DNA of 9,484 nucleotides, taken from assembly GCA_031288055.1 (NCBI GenBank), contig JAITSD010000033.1:1-9484 (forward strand), read 5' to 3'. Shown in pieces: positions 4,601 to 9,484 of this stretch (within the stretch, counting starts at the first letter, position 1; the number at the start of each line of letters is the position of its first letter). Source of the stretch: Candidatus Opitulatrix roisinitermitis (GTDB lineage Bacteria > Actinomycetota > Actinomycetes > Actinomycetales > Bifidobacteriaceae). The notes beneath the pieces were generated by a model that was given only the letters and a program-made list of their open reading frames with translations, was not told where the DNA came from and made no database searches. A program made the position numbers and the translations under genes.

Positions 4601-5482
4601 TTGAAAACTTTTAGATATTTTTTTAGATTTTTTATTGTACTAAGTTTTTTATTTATATCTGGTTGTACTCAAGATAACGGAGTTTTAAGTGAACCACAGT
4701 TTAGTAAAGTTAGTGTTATATCTAATTTAAATCAATTAAATTATCCGATTGATAAGTATATATTAAATCCTGATGAAGTTTTATCACTTTATAATTCTTT
4801 GGATAATAGAATAAATTCGTGTTTAATTGAGAATGGAATTAAACATGGTTTTTCCACATTTAAAAATAAAAATGAGGCATTAAAAATGTTTAAGAACGAT
4901 ATTAATAGACGAGAAGCATTTAATTCTTTTTACGGTTTTTTTAATGTTGAAACGGCGCAGACTTGGGGGTATAAATATTCGGCTAATGGAAACACAGTGC
5001 ATTATGGATCAAAAGATGATGTCAATACTAATTTTTCTGATTTTCCTATTGGTACTGAAACCTCTGTGGGAACAAAGTGTATAACAAATATACAAAATAT
5101 GTCCCCCTATAATTCAAGTGGTGCTTTTGAAGTTTTTCTTTCCACTCAATATTTACCTGATAAAGGGCCAATTGTTCCAATATCGGATTCTCGTTTTGTT
5201 CAGGTGCAACAGAAATGGTCTGATTGTATGAGAGGTAAAGGATATAATTTTGACACTGTTAAATCACCACATGATAAATTTGTAAATGCTGGTTCTGTTG
5301 GTCCAGCCACGCCAGAGGAAAAAGCTACGGCTGTGGCAGATGTGCAGTGTAAAATCCAAACTAATTTAGTGGGTGTGGCAGTGGCTGTGCAATCAGCGTA
5401 TGATGAACAATATATAGATTCTCACCGTGAAGCTTTGGCAGCTTGGCGGCAAACTTTAGACGATTATATCGCTGGGAAGTAG
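4601..5482 (+). CDS. Cysteine-containing lipoprotein B2, paralogue of B1
   Basis: 293 residues. Lys2/Arg5/Arg9 precede a hydrophobic core, and the lipobox is ISGC with Cys22. Mature cysteines at 74, 160, 209 and 250 align with those of B1. Shared landmarks: PIDKYI/L near 49-54, a Cys in a helix, FF(N)(V/P)xTA near 113-119, a segment before VGTKCIT, PDKGPI.P.SDSRF, WSDCMRGKGYNF, and the near-identical last 53 residues. N-terminal identity to B1 is much lower than C-terminal identity. The start is TTG 21 nt after the A2 stop, with no SD, so translation may depend on coupling to A2. An in-frame start further in would lose the signal peptide, so TTG is preferred. It ends the array: no promoter or A-like gene follows it. 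Confidence 0.82.
   Translation: MKTFRYFFRFFIVLSFLFISGCTQDNGVLSEPQFSKVSVISNLNQLNYPIDKYILNPDEVLSLYNSLDNRINSCLIENGIKHGFSTFKNKNEALKMFKNDINRREAFNSFYGFFNVETAQTWGYKYSANGNTVHYGSKDDVNTNFSDFPIGTETSVGTKCITNIQNMSPYNSSGAFEVFLSTQYLPDKGPIVPISDSRFVQVQQKWSDCMRGKGYNFDTVKSPHDKFVNAGSVGPATPEEKATAVADVQCKIQTNLVGVAVAVQSAYDEQYIDSHREALAAWRQTLDDYIAGK
5320..5482. repeat. Cassette conserved block, copy 3 (B2 3' end only)
   Basis: Matches 3898-4058, with roughly 94% identity by eye. Unlike the other two copies it is not followed by the promoter and A leader, so it is the right border of the cassette array. Confidence 0.75.
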
Positions 5483-5519
5483 AATATAAAGTTTATATTA
5501 TCAATAATTTGTATTATTG
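5483..5519. promoter_or_regulatory. Two adjacent AT-rich inverted repeats after B2
   Basis: AATATAAA-G-TTTATATT (5483-5499) is a perfect palindrome starting directly after the stop codon. CAATAAT-TTGT-ATTATTG (5502-5519) is a 7-bp hairpin. They could end or stabilise the cassette transcript, or form an operator for the next operon. No GC-rich stem plus U-run is present, so this is not a clear terminator. A TATAAT follows at 5526-5531 without a convincing -35, and the rest of the 140-nt spacer shows no firm promoter. Confidence 0.35.
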
Positions 5520-5611
5520 CTAATCTATAATAATAGAACGCTGATTATTTTAAATAACTGCTATATATAAATATTATATATGATATCATAATAGTATTGA
5601 AAATAGGAATT

Positions 5612-5618
5612 AGGAAGG
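5612..5618 (+). promoter_or_regulatory. Strong Shine-Dalgarno fixing the TTG start of the adaptor gene
   Basis: AGGAAGG lies 7 nt before TTG at 5626. It is the best ribosome-binding site in the window and supports the TTG start over any internal ATG, which would fall within or after the transmembrane anchor. Confidence 0.7.
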
Positions 5619-5625
5619 TTTAAAT

Positions 5626-6846
5626 TTGAGTTTTTTAAAAAAGAATTATAATAAAAAAATAAATTCTACTGAAAAAAATCTTATACGCCGACAAAAGTTT
5701 TTAATTATTTTAACTTCTTCAGCTTTGTTTTTGGCAATTATAGGTTTAGTGGTATCTTTAATGGTAAAATCGCCTCAGCAACAAATTTTAGACTCACAGG
5801 CTCAATATACCCAAATAACAGCACCTGTTGATCAAAAGATTTTGCAAAAAAAACTTATTGCACGAGCCACTGTTAATCCAGCCGGTTCACAAAATATTTA
5901 TACTTTCTTGCAAGCCAGTCCTTCAATAGTTACTGGAGTTTTTGTATCTAATGGCGATGAAGTTCATAATGGCGAACTTTTGGCTGAAATTTCTGGACGG
6001 CCAATTATGCTTTTCCAAGGACAAACTCCTGCCTATAGAACTATTATGCCTGAGGATAATGGCAAAGATGTGGCTGAATTACAAACAGATTTAATTAATT
6101 TAGGTTATTCAAATTCTCAATCAGGTACTTATGATGATTCCACACAAAGAGCAATTTCTGGTTATTATGCTAGTTTAGGTTATTCTTTACCAGATAATAA
6201 CGGCAAAGCTTATATTCCAATGGGTGAATTAACTTTTGCTAGTACTTTACCGTCTAGTGTTCAAAAGCTTAGTTTAGGTGGTGTGGGTGATGTTGCCAAA
6301 ACTTCAAGTTCTATTATGGAATTAAACTCAGGCGGGTTTTTAGCTAAAGCTTCAATTACTCAGGATCAAAAAGAGGGTTTACAACCAGGTATGCCAGTGA
6401 TATTAAATGATGACATTAATAATCGTAAAACATCAGGGAAAATAACTAGTATTGATTTAGTTAAAAATCAAGATACTGATGGGCAGACTGGGTCAACAGA
6501 TATGTCTGGTTTAGCTGGTTTAGACAGTTCAGTAACTGGTACTGATGATAGCAATTCTAATGGTGGATATACTATTACAGTTAAGCCTAATAAAAGTTTG
6601 GATTCGTCTTGGAATAATATTGATGTGGCATTAGAAATATCTATTGCTTCCACAGGTGGAGCAGTTTTATGTGTGCCGCAAACAGCCGTTAAAGTCAATA
6701 CCGATTCTCAAAATTATATAACTATTAAAAAATCTGATGGCAGTACTAAAGATGTGACTGTTCAGACAGGACTTATAGGCGATGGTTTTATAGAAATTAA
6801 AAATACTACTGATATTAACAAGGGAGATTTAGTAGTTGTCGGTTAA
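5626..6846 (+). CDS. Membrane-anchored peptidoglycan-binding / MacA-like adaptor
   Basis: 406 residues. A basic N-terminus is followed by one transmembrane segment (about 25-47), with the rest outside the cell. Residues ~70-130 form the first half of a membrane-fusion-protein hairpin (SPSIVTGVFVSNGDEVHNGELLAEISGRPI, a lipoyl/barrel-sandwich pattern). A peptidoglycan_binding_1 domain is inserted at about 145-187 (KDVAELQTDLINLGY, then GTYDDSTQRAISGYYASLGY). The second half of the adaptor follows (about 236-405), with a Gly/Ser/Asp-rich loop (285-314) and a MacA-like end, VQTGLIGDGFIEI and KGDLVVVG. In Gram-positive bacteria such proteins partner an ABC ATPase and a MacB-like permease and may position the pump in the wall. 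The next two genes are exactly these partners, and the ATPase gene overlaps it by 11 nt. The substrate is unknown; the neighbouring secreted proteins or related peptides are candidates. Confidence 0.85.
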   Translation: MSFLKKNYNKKINSTEKNLIRRQKFLIILTSSALFLAIIGLVVSLMVKSPQQQILDSQAQYTQITAPVDQKILQKKLIARATVNPAGSQNIYTFLQASPSIVTGVFVSNGDEVHNGELLAEISGRPIMLFQGQTPAYRTIMPEDNGKDVAELQTDLINLGYSNSQSGTYDDSTQRAISGYYASLGYSLPDNNGKAYIPMGELTFASTLPSSVQKLSLGGVGDVAKTSSSIMELNSGGFLAKASITQDQKEGLQPGMPVILNDDINNRKTSGKITSIDLVKNQDTDGQTGSTDMSGLAGLDSSVTGTDDSNSNGGYTITVKPNKSLDSSWNNIDVALEISIASTGGAVLCVPQTAVKVNTDSQNYITIKKSDGSTKDVTVQTGLIGDGFIEIKNTTDINKGDLVVVG

Positions 6847-7540
6847 AAATAGTTTAGAATCAATTAATAAATCAAAGAAACCAATTATTAAATTGCATAA
6901 GATATGTCGTGAATTTGATACTGGTCAAAAAGTAATGGCGGTTAATTCGGTTAATTTAGAGGTTTTTTCGGGCGATTATATATCAGTTACGGGAGTTTCT
7001 GGTTCTGGTAAATCAACTTTGTTAAATATTTTAGGTATGCTTGATGTGGCAACTAGTGGAAAGTATTTGATTGATGGTGTAAATGTGACAGAATTATCTG
7101 ATGATGAACGATCTTTTTATAGAGCTGAAAAAATCGGTTTTGTTTTTCAAGATTTTCATCTTATTTCTACGCGCTCAGCTTTGGAAAATGTGGCGTTAGG
7201 ACTTTTATATAAGGGTTTAGGTTTATCACAAAGACTAGAATTAGCCTCTGAAATGATTGGTAGAGTTAATTTGTCTGGTAGAGCAGAGGCATTACCTTCG
7301 ACTATGTCAGGTGGAGAAAGGCAAAGAGTGGCAATTGCCAGAGCTTTAGTCAATCAACCAAGTATTATGTTATGTGATGAGCCAACTGGTAGTCTAGATT
7401 CAAAAAATACTTTAGATATTTTGCGAGTTTTAGATGAATTAAATGCTTCGGGGGTAACTATTATAAATGTGACGCATGATATAGTGGCCTCTAAAAGAGC
7501 TACTAGGCAAATACACATTAAAGATGGTGTATTAATTTAA
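6836..7540 (+). CDS. ABC transporter ATP-binding protein, MacB/LolD type
   Basis: 234 residues, the full length of a stand-alone nucleotide-binding subunit. Walker A is GVSGSGKS (53-60), the Q-loop glutamine is in FVFQDF (105), the signature is MSGGE followed by RQRVAIARAL (157-171), Walker B is IMLCDEPTG (177-185), the D-loop is SLDS and the switch histidine is in THD (214). The signature has Met for Leu and Glu for Gln, both tolerated in this family. The start is TTG, 9 nt after AGGGAG (6821-6826) and inside the end of the adaptor gene, so the two are translationally coupled. It powers the permease that follows. MacB/LolD-type ATPases drive conformational work on substrates already outside the membrane, or efflux of peptides and lipids, rather than classic import. 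Confidence 0.93.
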   Translation: MSVKNSLESINKSKKPIIKLHKICREFDTGQKVMAVNSVNLEVFSGDYISVTGVSGSGKSTLLNILGMLDVATSGKYLIDGVNVTELSDDERSFYRAEKIGFVFQDFHLISTRSALENVALGLLYKGLGLSQRLELASEMIGRVNLSGRAEALPSTMSGGERQRVAIARALVNQPSIMLCDEPTGSLDSKNTLDILRVLDELNASGVTIINVTHDIVASKRATRQIHIKDGVLI

Positions 7541-7573
7541 AATGATAAGTTTTATAAAAGTGGATTAAATTAA

Positions 7574-8857
7574 ATGAATTTATTATCTAAAAAAGCCAAT
7601 AAAAGGATGGCAAAAAAGTCTTATATTTCTAAAACTAGTTTGTTTTTTGAATGTTTATCATCTTTAGGACAAAAAACTTCTCGACTTATTTTAACTATGT
7701 TAGGGACAATTTTTGCAATTGCCGGATTAGTTAGCGTTATGGCTTTATCTACCACCATGAATGGACAAGTGGCTCGTGACTTTTCGGTTATAAAAGCTAC
7801 TCAAGTTAAAGTTACAGATGCAGCCGCCACTTTCAATCCTAATATGAAATCAAGTTATAGTTTTAAAGCTAATTCAGAAGCAAAAGTTAATTCATTAGCA
7901 GGTACAGTGGCATCAGGTATAACTTTTTCACCGCCCAAAATGAATGCTTCGGTTAGCCGTTTTCCCACATCAGCTATTCAAACTTTTGAAATTGATGCTG
8001 TTAGCACAGGATATTTTAATGTTATTGATGCACAATTTTGCGTGGGTAGTGCTTATTCAGAATATAGTAATGTGAAAAAATTGCCAACTGCTGTTATAGG
8101 AGCTACTGTTGCTAAAACATTAAATATTTTGCCAGATGATTATCAAACTTTTTGTCAAAGTTCCCATAATCAAAAGTTTGACCAAACTCCTATTTATATA
8201 AACGGCATACAATATTTAGTTACAGGAGTTTTATATTCGTCTACTTTGGATCAAAAATTAGTTAATAATATTATGTTGCCTCCTAATACGGTAATTTCGG
8301 TTTTTGGGGAGCCTAGTTCTTTGTCACCAGCCACTATGCTAGTTAAAACTAAAATTGGTTCAGCCAATGAAATAGCTCGCGAGGCACCAATTATTTTAAG
8401 TCCTGTTAATCCAGCATTATTCACCACCACGCCGCCAGATGCTCCGTCCAAATTACAAAATCAAATTATGCAATCTTTAAGTTTATTTTTGTTTTTAATT
8501 TCCAGTATTATTTTGATAATAGGGGCAGCTAGTATTATAAACTCTACGCTAGTTTCAGTTATGGAAAGGACTGAGGAAATAGGTATAAGACGGGCTTTAG
8601 GAGCCACTAGAAAACATATTATCTGGCAATTTTTATTCGAAACTTTATTTATTGGTATAATTGCTGGACTAATAGGTTCATCAGTTGGTATAATAGCAGT
8701 TTTAATTATTTCTATACTAAATCAGTGGACACCTTTTATATCTCCATGGCTTTTATTTGAAGGTACTACTTTAGGGGCAGTGGTTGGTCTTGTTTCAGGA
8801 TTGTATCCGTCTTTTAGAGCTAGCAGAGTTAATCCAATTGTGGCTTTAACACGGTAA
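7574..8857 (+). CDS. MacB/FtsX-type ABC transporter permease
   Basis: 427 residues with the MacB layout: a cytoplasmic N-terminal tail, TM1 at about 38-59, a large extracytoplasmic domain (about 60-298), then three TM segments at about 300-326, 350-378 and 388-412. Hallmarks of the FtsX/MacB core are ERTEEIGIRRALGATRKHI (331-349), the coupling segment to the ATPase, and the closing LYPSFRASRVNPIVAL. Cys156 and Cys194 lie in the outer domain and could form a disulfide. It starts 33 nt after the ATPase gene with only a weak SD (GTGGA). An alternative ATG at 7607 (Met12) has its AGG too close. Members of this family move macrolides, toxins or lipoproteins, or confer resistance to antimicrobial peptides. 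Here the adjacent adaptor with a wall-binding domain and the secreted-protein cassettes favour a peptide or protein substrate; inferred only. Confidence 0.92.
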   Translation: MNLLSKKANKRMAKKSYISKTSLFFECLSSLGQKTSRLILTMLGTIFAIAGLVSVMALSTTMNGQVARDFSVIKATQVKVTDAAATFNPNMKSSYSFKANSEAKVNSLAGTVASGITFSPPKMNASVSRFPTSAIQTFEIDAVSTGYFNVIDAQFCVGSAYSEYSNVKKLPTAVIGATVAKTLNILPDDYQTFCQSSHNQKFDQTPIYINGIQYLVTGVLYSSTLDQKLVNNIMLPPNTVISVFGEPSSLSPATMLVKTKIGSANEIAREAPIILSPVNPALFTTTPPDAPSKLQNQIMQSLSLFLFLISSIILIIGAASIINSTLVSVMERTEEIGIRRALGATRKHIIWQFLFETLFIGIIAGLIGSSVGIIAVLIISILNQWTPFISPWLLFEGTTLGAVVGLVSGLYPSFRASRVNPIVALTR

Positions 8858-8897
8858 AAGGTTTAAAAAATTTACTCTACGAATTTGTTAAAAAATT

Positions 8898-8925
8898 TTG
8901 CCAAGTTTGATGTTTAAGTTATTCT
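8898..8925 (+). promoter_or_regulatory. Candidate upstream promoter of the rRNA leader
   Basis: TTGCCA (8898-8903) and TATTCT (8920-8925) with a 16-bp spacer. It would transcribe the structured segment 8935-9057. Rather weak match; no clear terminator of the transporter operon separates it from the upstream gene. Confidence 0.3.
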
Positions 8926-8934
8926 GTTAATAGT

Positions 8935-8952
8935 GTCCTTTTTTATAAGGAC
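8935..8952. repeat. Hairpin GTCCTT-TTTTAT-AAGGAC
   Basis: A perfect 6-bp stem. It may be the transcription end of the transporter operon, though the T-run is in the loop, not after the stem. Outer TGTTA (8925-8929) and TAACA (8965-8969) could extend it. Confidence 0.4.
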
Positions 8953-8977
8953 TTCAAGTGTTTAATAACACAAATAA

Positions 8978-9057
8978 CTATCATTTGATTGTTTTTGGGA
9001 AAGTTTATACCTTTTTAGGCTGAGTTTTCACAAACTAAATGATAGGGTAAAAACTCA
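8978..9057 (+). other. Structured region with interleaved stems (possible pseudoknot)
   Basis: CTATCATTT (8978-8986) pairs perfectly with AAATGATAG (9037-9045). TGAGTTTT (9021-9028), inside that loop, pairs with AAAACTCA (9050-9057), outside it. The stems are interleaved: they either form a pseudoknot or compete. No known riboswitch consensus was recognised and no open frame lies here. It might be a leader RNA, an attenuator or a chance pairing. The surrounding 8858-9106 holds no gene that I can support. Confidence 0.4.
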
Positions 9058-9083
9058 ATAGCGTATTTATAAATGCCAACTTG

Positions 9084-9101
9084 TAAAATCGAAAGATTTT
9101 A
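9084..9101. repeat. Hairpin TAAAATC-GAAA-GATTTTA
   Basis: A perfect 7-bp stem closed by a GAAA tetraloop, immediately upstream of the candidate rRNA promoter. Could be a weak terminator for transcription arriving from upstream or an upstream element; role unknown. Confidence 0.4.
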
Positions 9102-9106
9102 TAAAT

Positions 9107-9134
9107 TTGCAACACATGTATATTTATATATTAT
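9107..9134 (+). promoter_or_regulatory. Candidate rRNA operon promoter
   Basis: TTGCAA (9107-9112), 16-bp spacer, TATTAT (9129-9134), about 245 nt before the 16S 5' end, a normal distance for an rRNA promoter. Best promoter-like match in the leader, but the sequence is so AT-rich that chance is possible. I did not find a convincing BoxA. Confidence 0.45.
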
Positions 9135-9194
9135 GTTTGTGAAGTTTCGAACAATTTTGTTGGAGTTAAATACTCTCAACATAAAAGTTATTTA

Positions 9195-9208
9195 GTGGAG
9201 AAATCCAC
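9195..9208 (+). other. rRNA leader hairpin with GNRA loop
   Basis: GTGGA (9195-9199), GAAA tetraloop, TCCAC (9204-9208). A compact, stable stem within the presumed rRNA leader, preceded by a further imperfect stem GTTGGAG/CTCTCAAC (9159-9180). Confidence 0.5.
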
Positions 9209-9242
9209 AAATTTATTTATTGGAAAATTTATGAAAGTAAAG

Positions 9243-9269
9243 GAAGTCGTATAATAATGCGATGACTTC
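9243..9269 (+). other. rRNA leader bulged stem-loop, unit 1
   Basis: GAAGTC (9243-9248) pairs with GACTTC (9264-9269); inside, GTAT (9249-9252) pairs with ATGC (9257-9260, one G-U) around AATA, leaving a 3-nt bulge GAT. It is enclosed by ATTTAT (9227-9232) and ATAAAT (9289-9294). The same architecture recurs about 83 nt downstream. Confidence 0.55.
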
Positions 9270-9306
9270 AATGTCATAGGTTTTTTGTATAAATGTAATT
9301 TGTAGG

Positions 9307-9370
9307 AAAATTCTTACAAAAATAAGGAAAGTCGTATAACAATACGGCGACCGAATGTTGTAAGAATTTT
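9307..9370 (+). other. rRNA leader long stem with bulged stem-loop, unit 2
   Basis: AAAATTCTTACAA (9307-9319) and TTGTAAGAATTTT (9358-9370) form a perfect 13-bp stem ending ~10 nt before 16S rRNA. Inside is GTC-GTAT-AACA-ATAC-GGC-GAC (9331-9351), the same bulged hairpin as unit 1 with the 3-nt bulge GGC. Probably a leader structure for 16S maturation or antitermination. The canonical processing stem with the 16S 3' flank cannot be checked here. Confidence 0.6.
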
Positions 9371-9379
9371 ACGCAAATT

Positions 9380-9484
9380 TTTATGGAGAGTTTGATTCTG
9401 GCTCAGGACGAACGCTGGCGGCGTGCTTAACACATGCAAGTCGAACGGTGAAACTTGACTGATCCCTTCGGGGTGATGACTTGT
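9380..9484 (+). rRNA. rrs: 16S ribosomal RNA, 5' end (partial)
   Basis: The universal 5' region is unmistakable: GAGAGTTTGATTCTGGCTCAG, then GACGAACGCTGGCGGCG and CTTAACACATGCAAGTCGAAC. The mature 5' end is placed at about 9380 by comparison with the usual TTTAT..GGAGAG start; it could be a few bases off. The TTAACACATG and GAACGGTGAA forms point to Actinobacteria. The variable V1 loop begins near 9448 and is cut by the window edge, so no finer assignment is offered. Confidence 0.98.

Noticed and set aside
6468..6698. Minus-strand ORFs within the adaptor, ATPase (7156-7353) and permease (8251-8451) genes
   Set aside because: Each lies fully inside a well-supported gene and has no motif or start signal of its own.

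Overview
The window comes from an AT-rich bacterium. Its last ~105 bases are the 5' end of a 16S rRNA gene whose pattern (GATTCTGGCTCAG, then GGCGTGCTTAACACATGCAA and GAACGGTGAA) is actinobacterial rather than firmicute. With such a low GC content it is probably an unusual low-GC, perhaps host-associated actinobacterium; I cannot place it to family. TGA is a stop, and TTG is a frequent start codon here.

Layout, left to right. (1) The C-terminal two thirds of a ClpC-type AAA+ unfoldase, cut by the window edge (2-1732). (2) About 1 kb with little or no protein-coding content (1733-2756): a doubtful 73-codon ORF, a leftward tRNA-Gln(CUG) gene, a perfect 108-bp direct repeat carrying the tRNA promoter and the tRNA 5' end, inverted pieces of the tRNA, and palindromic repeat elements. 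(3) A tandem array of two-gene cassettes, each with a promoter, a small secreted protein (A1, A2) and a cysteine-containing lipoprotein (B1, B2). The last 10 codons of a third, lost B gene lie just left of the first cassette (2592-2624). (4) An operon for an extracytoplasmic adaptor with a peptidoglycan-binding domain, an ABC ATPase and a MacB-type permease. (5) About 520 bp of rRNA leader with several stem-loops, including a duplicated one, ending in 16S rRNA.

The most interesting unit is 2592-8857. The cassettes are mosaics. The block made of the B 3' end, promoter and A leader is strongly conserved between copies, while the block made of the A C-terminal half and B N-terminal half is divergent. 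This arrangement lets whole cassettes be swapped or deleted by recombination between the conserved blocks, and the B remnant looks like the scar of such an event. The A proteins have Sec signal peptides and a Cys/Asn pattern resembling, from memory, the small secreted beta/gamma-crystallin-like proteins of streptomycetes. The B proteins are surface lipoproteins with four conserved cysteines in the mature chain. The adjacent MacB-like transporter is of a type often linked to antimicrobial peptide export or resistance.

My working inference is a diversifying secreted-effector and cognate-lipoprotein system with a dedicated envelope transporter, possibly a bacteriocin-like or surface-interaction system. 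The function is not demonstrated by the sequence.
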